A stretch of 52,917 bases of DNA from Pezizomycotina sp. ARF18. Taxonomy: Eukaryota; Ascomycota. Where the stretch lies: assembly GCA_002224055.1 (NCBI GenBank), contig AZLU01000266.1, positions 1-52,917 on the forward strand. Direction: 5' to 3'. Made by a program: the position numbers and the translations under genes. Below are positions 41,395-52,051 of this stretch, in pieces. Position 1 is the stretch's first letter, and every line of letters starts with the position of its first letter. The notes under the pieces are model-generated. The model was not told the origin of the DNA and did not search any database. It saw only the letters and a program-made list of their open reading frames with translations.

Positions 41395-41737
41395 TCTGAC
41401 TCACATTATTTTTACGCAGACTCTTATTCCGACGTCGATGCACGAGGAACTCCACTGCACCATTTGTAACGCTCGCAGCAGGGTTACTAAGCAGCAGCTG
41501 GACAGATTGCCGCCTCCCAAGGGCAACCGCAGCAGCTCAACAATTACGGCCGCCACAGGGTGGTCCGCAAGCGCCGGCTCAAGGCTACTACGGAAAGTAG
41601 ACATCAGGATGCATTCCAGTGAGGCCAATGCGCGGCGCGGTTGTCCTGAAGTCTTCGTTTACTTCCGGCAAGGTCCGTCGCCGATGCATGCTCTTCAATA
41701 TACGTTCAAGACGCCGTCGACTGTCATATTGATGTAA
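41395..41737 (+). CDS. Possible Gln/Pro-rich small protein
   Basis: Not confidently recognised. A plausible splice acceptor (ACGCAG, ending near 41419) precedes a Gln/Pro/Gly-rich stretch that is readable only by switching frames: GQPQQLNNYG, then PPQGGPQAPAQGYYGK (about 41530-41600). The end has several Cys or basic residues depending on frame, with a stop at 41735-41737. Pro/Gln/Tyr-rich tails before a Cys-rich C-terminus occur in fungal CYSTM-type membrane-module proteins, but I cannot demonstrate that module here. Confidence 0.3.
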
Positions 41738-42387
41738 CATGTTACATAACGTTTATTTTTCCCTCCTCTGCCCCGTCCCCGGCTTTCTTATACACTCTTT
41801 TTGGATTATGAATTTTTGACGTTCGTATTGTGTATTCCAAATCGTTTACTTCGTAATTTATTTTCGGCGCATCCGGCGTATAACTTTTCCCTCTCCCTCC
41901 CCAGACCTAGTCTAGTATCCTAAACTACCTCAAACCTCCTTTGGTGTTTTTTTTTTTTTTTTTTTTTTGAGCTTGCACATTTTCCCTTCAAGAAGTAGAA
42001 GACCTACAAACTTCATAAGGAGCTAACACCCCCTTTTTTTCGCTGAAATTGCTTACCTTTCACTCAAGTGTATAATCATACTGCCTGCTTGTATAATGAA
42101 TAATAAGGCTTCTTGAGATTTCAGATGCTTTATGCACCCCGATCGTAAATTACGTAAACTTTTCGCGATTAAACAGGCGAATTTTTGAAGAATTACAATC
42201 TCTCTAATTGTGCTTTTGCTGTTATTGAATCAACCGCAATCCTCTGAGAATGTTAAATTGGACTACCTCTACATGCTGAAAAACTCTTCTGAATTAATAC
42301 ACACATGCATGACACTGTAGGCAGGAGGACCAATTGCCAACCCGGGATTCCCAGTCATCAATATATAGATTATATTATATATATAAT

Positions 42388-43798
42388 TTAATGGTTCTTC
42401 TCAACAACCTCCTTCGGCGACGCTACAAATCCCTCTTGTCGTCTACCATGTCGAAACAGATTCGGCTGCGTGAACACCGCGATTCGTGTTCCTGGCGACG
42501 CCGGGGGCCTTGCTCGCTTCTGGCGCGCGGACAAAGTGCGGGACGGCCTTGGAACTTACCGTGGGTTATGACCTCCAGGGCTTCGCCGGTCTGGAACGCC
42601 AGACACTCGCGCGGGATGCCAACCTTGACGATGTCGCCGCAGCGGCTCTTGATGTACAGGCCGGAGAGCGGGTCGGGCGAGGCGGGAAGCTCCTCCAGCT
42701 CGACCTTGCCGTCCTTTATGGACGGCGGGTGCGTCTTTTCGTCGACGAACATAGCGGAGGTAAGACCTGAATTTAAGAGAGAGAAATGGGTTAGACTGTG
42801 TCCACACCGATATATAAGACTATCGAAGATTTACAAGGTGAAACTAGTTCATACCAGTCAGACACCCGTGGTCGAGATGCGTTCCGCACCAGTTGTCCAG
42901 GTCATCCTCGCTCTCATCGGCGGTGCCCTCGGGAGGTGGAAGTTAATGCAGCAGCCTGGCTTTCGTCGTCGACGAGGTCTTGACCACGTGCTCCAGGTAA
43001 CCGGCCTTGTAACCGTCAATGTGCTTCTCCGCGTACCTGTCGCATGCCCTCGCGACCAGGACGGCAGTTGTCTATTATTAAAGTGCACTAAAAGCGAAAA
43101 ACGTTATAGCTTTTTCGCTCAAAATTTTTTCAGAGACGACACATGGATAAGTTCTTTCTCTCTTGTTTAGAGGATACTCACAAGTTCCTCGAACGTCTTC
43201 TTGAACCCAGCGAGGACCTCTTCCTTCGGCCAAATGTTCCCCTTCGTGTACTCCGGGAAATTAGGGTAATCCCCTTCCGCACCTTCCAGCTTGGGGTCCT
43301 GTACCAAGCGCAGTTGACGTAGTAGCTTCCCTTCAGCGTGTCGTAGCGGCCGTTTGCGAGCGTCTCCTTACCACACGACCACCCCACCAGCCACTTCGCT
43401 TCCTCGCATTCTAAGGCTTTAGTTCTGCTTCGGGAAGGTTTCCGAGGTGGGATGCGTAGGATAGGAGGCGAAGGCGAGAGGCGCGAAGGTTTCTGGGAGG
43501 TCTTTAACGACGAGGATACCTAGCGAAGACGGACCGAAGGCCTTGAATGGGATTAAAAACAGTATCGACTTTTGTGATATAGGGCGACAAAAAAAAAAAA
43601 AAAAAAACCGGGGCAAGAGGTGGGCTTACAGCTTCGAGAAGTTGAAACGTACGTACCTGAGCCCGAAAGCAATCGCTTTTGATTAATACCGGGCTGCGAA
43701 CAACCTTGAAGAATTTTGCTCGAGACTAGATCAACCTTACCTTCCTTGAGGTCATCGAGAGAAACCAATACCGGATCGCCTTTAATGAAATCAACCAT
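42388..43798 (-). CDS. 2-oxoglutarate/Fe(II) oxygenase, isopenicillin N synthase-like
   Basis: Double-stranded beta-helix oxygenase of the fungal clavaminate/isopenicillin-N-synthase-like group; substrate unknown. The start at 43798 gives MVDFIKGDPVLVSLDDLKEGK. After an intron with an A run (about 43590-43607) comes FKAFGPSSLGILVVKDLPETF, then LVGWSCGKETLANGRYDTLKG and SYYVNCAWYRTP (about 43270-43400). The iron site His-x-Asp lies in WCGTHLDHGCLTGL (about 42850-42900, just before an intron). The second half of the site is in GDIVKVGIPRECLAFQTGEAL followed by VITHGKFQAVPHFVRA (about 42520-42640), which has the distal His and an Arg for 2-oxoglutarate. The end reads FTQPNLFRHG and ASPKEVVEKNH with the stop at 42388-42390. 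Breaks occur near 43430, 43330, 42960 and 42545. Confidence 0.78.
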
Positions 43799-46447
43799 GT
43801 TTGCGATTTAGCTTATGTGTCTTGATAGAAATTTCCCAAGCTCGGTATGCGCAAGGGAAAAAAAAAAAAAAGAGCAAGAGCGGATGATACGGCACAAACC
43901 CATCGCTAGCTACTTTAGCTTCGAGGATATGTGAAAGTATTTATGTCGATAGAACGTTGACAGAAGAGAGCTTGGATGAAAATTTTCTGCTTCGAACTGG
44001 AAAACCCGGTTGTTTCTGTTCCTAGCGTCGGAGGCCGCCGTTGATGATGGCCCTTGCCACTGCTGCTACTGGGACCTTGCTTTAGAGTAGCTGTGTTTTT
44101 TTTTTAATAGTGTAAGCTGGGGTCTCTCTTTCGCATCGTTGAGAGCTGTTGAAGGTATTTAACCTCTCTTGGGCATGTGCAACCCAGGTTAAGTGGTTTT
44201 GAACAAAACCCACCCTGGATCCCTGGTATAGGTGTGTGGGGTACATGAAAAGTTATCGGCCAAATGGCATTTTACGTATAGCGAACGAGAGGGTGCTCTT
44301 TATTGGCAAGAACTTTCTGATGAGCGAGTTTTTTTTTTTTTTGTCCTTTTAAGGCAGCTTAAACGACGGGACACTCAGTTCATTGCCGAGTCCGAATTTG
44401 ACGTCCACGAATGTAGAATCTTGATATACATAATGCAAGCTCTCTAGTATAAAAATACAATAAAATCAAATAAACCGTAAATAAACAAAAGAGTGAATAT
44501 CAGTAGTGATTCTCATACTGGGTTAATATCTATAGAGACGTGATGCCCCATAATTATAATCGCGTTGGCATAATCTAGTAGAAGACATATAGCTCGATCG
44601 ATGGACTTCTAAAAGGGAGGAGAAAGAAAGAAAGAGAAAAAAAAAAAAAAAGAGAGAGAGAGGGAGAGGGAGAGACAAGTGCCTTTGGCGCGGTTGAGCT
44701 GGCGGAGAGATTGGCTCCATACAACCTCAATTGCTCTTACCTGTATACGTTGGATATCAATATCCCAATTCTGTTCGAAAAACGCTTTATGTACTTACAT
44801 AGCGGAACCAATTGTGCGACAGCGCGGCGCTATTTATTACCTGGCTAGGTATAAGCTTTGCTCAGGCCAGCTGTATCGTGCAATGAAGGAGAACTATGAG
44901 TTCCTTTGCATTGCCGGTCGAAATGGGGGAAACGTATATCAAAATATATACGTACGTACATATATATACAGCCAAACTATCGAGGCCAGAAGAGGCAAAG
45001 AATATAAAGTCTCATGGTCTGGGGGAAGATGAAGTGGAAGACTAATATCTATAACCAAACTCGTAACGATTACGACAACGAATATGAAGGCTGGTCCAGT
45101 TTCTTGCTCCAGTAGCAAGTACGCAAACTTCGGAATCGGATCTAGAAAAGTGGTTTAAGGACAAAATGCCGCACGAAAATGATACTTTAAATTGTCTCAT
45201 ACGTAACTCTCGACTAGCTAGCAAGGGAGCTAGGGGGTAGTTGGGCATGAGACAAACGATAGTTATCTAGGAAAGAATACTGCAGGACCAACAATAGCGA
45301 GGGAAAAAAAAAAAAAGGCTGAACCTCCTGAGCATTCGTCCTCAGTCCAATGTGACAATATGGTAGGTAACATAAACCTACTAATAAATACGAAGGACTA
45401 CGTCGTTGAACATCCTCAAGAGATCCTTTCATTCGAGCTCCTTTTTGCACGCCCGACAGTAGAGTCCAACAAAAAAGTGCCCTTTCGTTATGCATGAGGG
45501 GAGTGTCACTTTGTCCGATTTCATCGAAGAAATTGCGATTTGGACCGAGTTAAATAGAGTAGCAGGTATACGGTAACCTTTTCTGGTTCGCAACGTTTTA
45601 TATCATTGGAGAAACTTTTCGAGTTTTGGAGTAGCTGTACGTATACATACAAGGGGTTTTAAAGGTGGCCGCTTTACTTTTCATTTGAAAACATTAACAA
45701 ATAAATAAATGACTGGATAAAGAAATTGATATCAAGTATATTGGGTGATAACACACAAAAAAAAATTGAAAAGAGTCGAATATCTCAATGTTGTTTTTGG
45801 GTCGTGTACTTTTAAACAGGTTATTTTCACCCTAATTCAATCTGCGTATGTCCTTCTATTTGATGCCCTGAGGACTTTCTGCTCAGAAGTAAAGTGTATA
45901 TGTGTTCTGGTTGCCTGGGAGTCCTGAGATGAGGCAACGGTTGTAGCATATTTCGTACGCGTAAATATCTCAAAGTTGTGGTGCATCACTTGCAAGAGGC
46001 GACGGCCGTCGCTCTATTTAAGAGATTCAGGAAACATTTCTTATGCCTCGAAACTATGGCGACTAGCCCAGGTAGGTACGCAAATATGATTGGAAATAAA
46101 ACGAAAATTTTGTTTGGTATATTGCTTTAAACGTGGAGAGATTTGCATTTCTGAAAGGTAAACAATAAAGACAAAGCAGATATCCTTAAACATATTTTTC
46201 GATAATGCACTAGCGCCATCCTTTTGCATTTTGAAGATTTGAAGAGCATAAGTGAAAATGATAACCAATGAAGCTAAAAACACTGTGTGTGGAAAAAAAA
46301 AGGACTAAGAAAGGAGTTATAAGTGCTTGAACAGCCACTCAATGTGTAGTGTACATGTCTATGAGACGACTCAAAATGCAGGAACTGAGACGCACAGGAA
46401 TGGCGTTAGAAGGACAGAGGACACTCTTCCTTTTGGAGATGTTCCCC
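43799..46447. other. 2.6 kb region without recognised genes
   Basis: Between the oxygenase start (leftward) and the R-SNARE 3' end (also leftward). Small ORFs occur (71 residues at 44232-44447, 117 at 44679-45032, 93 at 45214-45495 reverse, 80 at 46041-46283 reverse), none with recognisable motifs. Purine tracts at 44612-44672 and A or T runs at 43857-43872 and 44329-44342 are present. The oxygenase promoter should lie in the first few hundred bases. Confidence 0.45.
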
Positions 46448-47422
46448 TTATTTCGATCCGACACACTTTTGCCAGCCTGCCAAAGAAACTTCATGTTAGA
46501 AATACGTAAAATAAAAAATCGATATGACCGAGAATTAAACAGGGTGTTACTTACCGGGTAACCCGCACCCGAACCCGACGAACAAGTAGAGTAGGAATAT
46601 AACGACGACGACCAGAAGGGCCATAAGTTTGACGTTCTTCCACCTGTGAGCCGAAGACATACTTGTTAGATGGTAGGTTCGAATGAATAAGATATAGGCA
46701 ATGCGGACAGTATCCCGTAGCTTTACTCACCACATCTGCCGCCTCAAGCGCCTAGCACCGACGCGGAACTGCCTGGCGCCTTGCCCCAGCCTGTCCGTCT
46801 TGTCCACCAGTAGGTCTATCCTCTCCCCTCTCTCCAGGACCCTCTCGATGTTCTCCGTCATGATGCCCTTTACCGTGTCAATCTCCTCCTGCACCGCCCG
46901 CACGTTGCCGTCAACGCTCCTGCCGGGACCACCAGCTCCCGCCCCAATGCGGCTGTACACGTCGCACTGTTCCTTCAGGGTCTTGTTGAATTCCGCAAAA
47001 CCGTAGGGCGGCGCATCGATGATGGACGCCGGCGTGTAGTTTAGGCCGAAAAGCTCCTGGACCTTACTCAGGAAGCCGAAAGCCGCACGCCGAGACAGGC
47101 TCTTGTCGGAGATGAGGAGGAAGGTAAGGGATGACGCGGCGGAGGAGGTAGAGACATAGTGGATGTGTTGGTCGCCGTACGTATATGTAAGCTTCTGCGG
47201 CTGGTCGTGTGTGATTTTCGGGAGGATGACGGAGGCGAGCTGGGCTGTCTTTGAGGACGTAGGGTCGGAGGCCAGAATGGGAGTGTACTCGCTAAGGATG
47301 GTGGTGTTGTGGGCAATGCAAGAACTTGGTAGGAAGCGTTAGTATTAAAAGCCTCGTCTACGTTATTTTTCGAGGGGGACAATCCACAACAACACATACT
47401 AGAGAAGCGGTGGGCTCGACAT
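46448..47422 (-). CDS. NYV1: Longin-domain R-SNARE (VAMP7/Nyv1 type)
   Basis: Vesicle SNARE of the vacuolar/endosomal route. The start at 47420-47422 gives MSSPPLLY; the first intron (about 47327-47399) restores SCIAHNTTILSEYTP. The longin domain covers about residues 5-110 (ITHDQPQKLTYTYGDQHIHY, LTFLLISDKSLSRRAAFGFL). The SNARE motif is about residues 125-185 (GNVRAVQEEIDTVKGIMTENI, ERVLERGERIDLLVDKTDRL), with the zero-layer Arg in ERGERI. The C-terminal anchor is LMALLVVVVIFLLYLFVGFG. Introns at about 46646-46731 (inside the MWWKN codons) and 46477-46554 give the short tail CGLPGWQKCVGSK and the stop at 46448-46450. Both splices restore the frame exactly, and this is one of the cleanest genes here. 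Confidence 0.88.
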
Positions 47423-47696
47423 TGTAAATAAAAAAGACAGGTACGTCAGCTATAAGATCAAGTAAAGCACAGCTTTATAATGTTGTCAATGGTATATCCC
47501 CGATAATATATCGATGAGCAAGATGGAATAAATGTCGCGACGGATGAAAAGGAAAGGAGGTTGGATGTTATTGATGGATGGGTGACCCTTTTTTTTTTCT
47601 TTTTCGATTACAAGGCTGCAAATGTGATGACGTTTTAAAAGATGATTCGCTTTTCTAATCCTCTTTACCCCTTAAACCAAGAGCGGCTGGCAAAGT

Positions 47697-47728
<32 letters not shown>

Positions 47729-47939
47729 ATAATAATAATGTGGGATATAGTCAAAGTGTCTGACATAAGCAACCTTATCAGCACAGGTGGGGGGTTTTGC
47801 ACGCTTTAGCACGTTTATCGATTATGCTTTCTTATCGAACTAATGGCTCAGGTCGTCTAGCATCTTCACGTCACCCTCCTGAAGTCACTGGCAAAGATAC
47901 ACGCACGACACGTGGACACGGGAAAGATCACCTATCACA
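47423..47939. promoter_or_regulatory. Divergent promoter region NYV1 / SFR1
   Basis: 517 bases between two start codons facing apart. It includes a T run (about 47589-47599), 24 A followed by an ATA/TAA tract (about 47697-47740), and mixed sequence before the SFR1 start. No specific element is identified. Confidence 0.45.
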
Positions 47940-49152
47940 ATGACGACCGAACCTCCAACTGAGCTACAAAACCCTACTCCGATGCTTCTGAAACCCTGGA
48001 GAAGGTTGGGGTTGTAAAGGACGAAGTTGAATCCGGTGGAATGGAGACACCGGCGCGGAGGGGAACAGGCAAAAGGCCCCCAATACGCCAATCGGCAAAA
48101 CTAGTACACATACAATCGCAACTCCTACTAGCATCAAGCGCAATGATACCCAAAAAGAAAAACCAAGCAATGGGACCGTTGCTGTCGGTTCGGCCATGAG
48201 TCCCGAAATCAGGCTACATTCAGCCAAGAGGCGCCGCGTTGACGCGCACAATCTCAATGCGAAGACCCGTCTCACCAGACCGTTCAGATCCCCATTAAAG
48301 CTTCCGATGAATGGTGGTTCTGTCGGCGAATTTTCCGGGGAATCCTCCGGATCTCCTCAAGGCCCATCTAGGTCGGCGAGCAATGGAAACCGCTTTGCAA
48401 AACCTGCTGTTAAAGCCCAGAGGCGCAGCACTAGCATGAACGCCGCCAGTTCTGCTCCACGTCTAGTAACAACCCTCCTTTCAAATTTGCATCACCACTC
48501 CCAAAAATTGCAGTCTCGCACCGCTGCCGTCGAGAATGTGGACCCGGAGATAGTTAGCCTGCAGAAGGAGCTGCAAAATCTCGAGTTAGAGCTCAAAGAG
48601 GCCAAGGTTGATCTTGAGAGGACGATCCAGGCGGTTAAAATCGAGAAATCTGGTGAAGACAAGAAACTGGAAGAGCTTATCGTCAAGTGGAGGCTTGCTT
48701 CACAGAGGGCGGCTGACCACCTCTTCGAAATCGCTGAGGAGAGGGTTGAGAAGATGGGCGGCGTTCAGGTCTGGAAGGAGATGAACGAGCGCGGCCAGAT
48801 GGGGGGCGCAAGTTCTTGGGGCTATGCCGACCATGAAGGAGACGACAACGAAGAAATAGACCCGGAGGAAAAGGCAAGGCTGAAGGAGGAATATGAGGCA
48901 GAGTACGGGGTTGATAGCCGTGAAAATAAAGAGAACGGTAGTGCAAAAGCCACTACAAACAACAACGAGGTACGTCTCCTACTACTTGAACAAATACGTC
49001 AGCAGCAGAGCTTTCCGCGCCAGATCTAGAGACGATCTCCGAACCTAATTATTCCATGTTTATAGGAATTTACCATGGATCTCATGCTCAAGACCCTCAA
49101 TATCGACCTCAAAGCTATCGGATATGACACAGATTACCAGCGCTGGAAATAA
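47940..49152 (+). CDS. SFR1: Swi5-dependent recombination protein, Sfr1/Mei5 family
   Basis: Partner of Swi5 that stimulates Rad51/Dmc1 strand exchange. The inferred start at 47940 reads MTTEPPTELQNPTPMLLKPW, with frame breaks before 48196. The uninterrupted part gives SAKRRRVDAHNLNAKTRLTR then PFRSPLK, the short basic motif characteristic of this family. A long coiled coil follows (VDPEIVSLQKELQNLELELK, EAKVDLERTIQAVKIE, DKKLEELIVKWRLASQRAAD), then MGGVQVWKEM and an acidic stretch. The intron 48970-49065 is exact and joins to EEFTMDLMLKTLNIDLKAIG with YDTDYQRWK at the C-terminus, the conserved end of fungal Sfr1/Mei5. The stop is at 49150-49152. Confidence 0.84.
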
Positions 49153-50832
49153 CGGACAACCCGTTCTTGAAGATACCTTTCTTTTCTTATTAACATTTAG
49201 TTGACGTACAGGTCTCAAATTTTCGCTAGCTTTATTCGGCCATTTCCAACTCATTCTATCCGATACCTTTCGCTGTCCAAATATTCCAGCGAAGTTTGGC
49301 GATTGCATATACAAACCTTGATATCTATTTTCTCGAAATTCCTTATTCCCTTTTTTTCTTTTTCTCTTCCCAATCTCCTTGCTTGCATCTTTGGCGTTCG
49401 ACAACTTCGCTTTTGTTTCCATATTGTTTCTTTTTCCTACCGAGGAAGTTGCATTTGGGATGGAGAAATGGGCTTGATGATTGCACGATGGTCTGCTTAC
49501 TACCACCTAGAGATTTTGCTATGGCGTTGTGATCGTTTCAAAGGCGTTTTATAGTTTTTTGAAGCGTTTTAAAAGGATCTATGATTATAATAATACTCAG
49601 TTCTAGATAGATTTTGATCGACAGTATACAGCTATAATGATAATCGGAATCGCATGAATCACATGCTATTATACATATACTGCGAACGAGCTCCGTATAA
49701 CATATACTTTGGAAGCAGTTTCCACTTGCCCCTACTTTCCATCGGGCAGTTTGCGAAGAATTGGCGTACTTTGAATACTTAGTATCGCAATATGCCGTGA
49801 TTTACGTATATATGTCATCAGATACAAGCAGTGCAACGGAAAACGGTATCTTGTCGTGTGTCCATTTTCGCATGGGAACGCAAGGCCTTCCCGCTTGTCA
49901 GACTTTTAGTCTCCAAAATATCGGAAATTCAATAGAGCTTTTCTCCCTCGGGAATAACTTCCGATGATTTTTGTAGGGAAAAAACAACGGCTTGAAGTTC
50001 GAGGTTCCACCTACGGGATTCTTTTCCACGCCAATCGTGGCGCTTTGACATGGTTCGATTTCGTTTAATATCCCCGTTCGGCTTAGTGGGAGAGAACTGC
50101 ATATCGAATTTGATCCAGTTTCCCATTCCATTGGCTGGCGACAAGCTCGTAGAAATGACGACAGCCACAGGAAGAGGATGATCCGTGGCTTACGAGGTAC
50201 AAGATCAAAGCTCAAGTGAAAAAGCCCGTAGAGCTACTCATATTCGTAATTGAGCTATATAGCGCAAAGCTGTTGGGGGAAAAGAGGGGAAGACTACATA
50301 CACAATTATCTAGACATCTGTACCTATTCCTCGCTTGCGTATTCCTGATGGCTCGTCTAGCTAGAGAGGATTGCTTTTCACATATCCAAGTTTTATCGAA
50401 CTAAGGGTCTGGCATTTTTGGTATATGATGATGTGATGAAAGCAGCTCTGACGGTATTCTCGGGCCTTTGAATTGAATGATTCATTCATTCTTCCGTTCG
50501 TTCGGTCAAGGTCGAGAAGGGGTAACAAACAACAAATAACCTAAAAGGTAAGGAATATAATATTTGACAGTTGTTGACGGGGCTGCTTAAAGTAAAAATG
50601 GGTCATATTTAATATTTAATAATATATAAAAAAAAATACTATCTTACTTGCAAATGACGACTATAAATTGACCTTCCCCTCCCACCTTCTCCATCTTCCC
50701 TTTTCCTTTCTTTTCGACTTCATCAACAAACATCTACAAACATCAAAAGACACTCTCGAAATCAACAAACCTCCATACGAAAACAAAAACATCCTTTCTA
50801 AAAGAACCTCACTTTAATCACACATATTCATC
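49153..50832. other. 1.7 kb region without recognised genes
   Basis: 3' flank of SFR1 and upstream of HSP12. ORFs such as 49060-49506 reverse (148 residues) partly overlap the SFR1 3' end antisense. A 105-residue reverse ORF at 49898-50215 has ordinary composition but no recognisable motif. The last 200 bases (50640-50832) are pyrimidine-rich then A/C-rich (CATCAACAAAC-like), as in strongly expressed fungal leaders. Confidence 0.45.
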
Positions 50833-51278
50833 ATGTCTGACGCTGGACGCAAAGATATCTCCGACAAGGTACGTTGGACGCCCCTTCCTAAGCTTATCAG
50901 TAGTGTCATTGCCGCTCCTTGCTGTTTTGGTACTATCCATCTTGCCTGATTCTAACTTATGTCGAAACTTAGATCGGCGACACTGTCAAGCCGGATTCCA
51001 GAAGTCCACCACTGAGCAGATCGGTGATAGGGTTCGGGCTCTACGACTCTGCCGCCAAAGCCTTGCAGCCGCAGGGTAACAAGAGTGACACCCAGAAGGT
51101 AATGATATATTCCAACACTTGAGCGTATTACAAATTGATCTGCTTCCTCGTTCTGTTATGCAATCCTATTCTTTCGCTATATAGGCCACCGACAAGCTCA
51201 CCGGTGCCGCTCTGGCAGCAAGAAGGAAGGAGAGGGTTTCTTGATAAGACTAAAGATACTTTGGGCTTAAATAAATAA
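50833..51278 (+). CDS. HSP12: HSP9/HSP12-family stress protein
   Basis: Small hydrophilic protein induced by heat, osmotic and stationary-phase stress; in yeast Hsp12 stabilises membranes. Three exons: 50833-50868 (MSDAGRKDISDK), 50973-51098 and 51185-51278. Exon 2 reads IGDTVKPDS then, after one missing base, QKSTTEQIGDRV and GLYDSAAKALQPQGNKSDTQK. Exon 3 reads ATDKLTGAA, then GSKKEGEGFL and DKTKDTLGLNK with the stop at 51276-51278. About 85 residues, as usual for filamentous-fungal members. Three single-base breaks are evident (near 51000, 51035 and 51215-51245). The A/C-rich leader suggests strong expression. Confidence 0.88.
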
Positions 51279-52051
51279 ATGAAATTTAAATTTGATATCC
51301 AAAAATAAAAAATAAAAGCGAAAATCGGTGAGAAAAAATATTCTTGTTTCTGTTTTTTAAATCGGTTTCAATAATCCAAGGGTCTGTAAAGGCAATCGTT
51401 CTGTAATGGAGGATTTTATCTTGTTTTCCTTTTATCGAGTTAAAAGAGAACGAATTATTTTCTTGCCCTAGGATAAATAAACTGAGTCCAACGTCTATCT
51501 CTTGATCAATACTATACATTTAAAGTCCGTGATATTGTTCCTGCTTCGGAAATGGGCGATCAACGGGCATTAATATAAGCACAGGGCCTAGAAAGAACAT
51601 TTTCGACGTGTCTATGATGTAAGCATTTACTTGGAGGCTTCTTTAGTCCAGTAGCTAAATATCCTGCAGCTTAAATATTCCTGCTGCTTAAATATTCCTG
51701 CTCAAGGTACAACGTGAATGTCGCGTAGATGATTATTAGGAAGGTTGGTCTGTGCTCTTTAATTCTTGCTTAAACTAAGGTGCTTGCAATTGTGCAAAAA
51801 AGACATGCAAAGTAACAGATATCTATGCCTCTCCGGTATGATATGCTTTAATGAAGGCCTGGTATGAGACTTAAGCTCCGGGATATAAATCGAGCTGACG
51901 AAACAGGACCATGAAAAAAGCAGAAAAAAAATTTGAATGAAACAAAACTCATGCTAAATGCTGATTTCCCTGGAACGAACAATACTAATAGTTTATTACA
52001 TCTGGCAATGCTCCTGATATCGCGCCGCTTCTTTAACCCAGCGGCGGGGCA
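51279..52051. other. Convergent intergenic region HSP12 / HRD3
   Basis: Both flanking genes end here. It contains AT-rich sequence and three near-identical short repeats around 51661-51706 (CTGC..CTTAAATATTCCTG, twice in tandem). No gene or RNA recognised. Confidence 0.5.

Larger units (their letters stand above)
40301..42387. other. Region of low-confidence content between PP4R2 and the oxygenase
   Basis: Contains a T run (40396-40407), an AT microsatellite (40541-40564), a TTA/TAT-rich tract (40678-40730), two small ORFs listed separately, and a T run (about 41947-41969). The remainder shows nothing recognisable. Confidence 0.45.
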
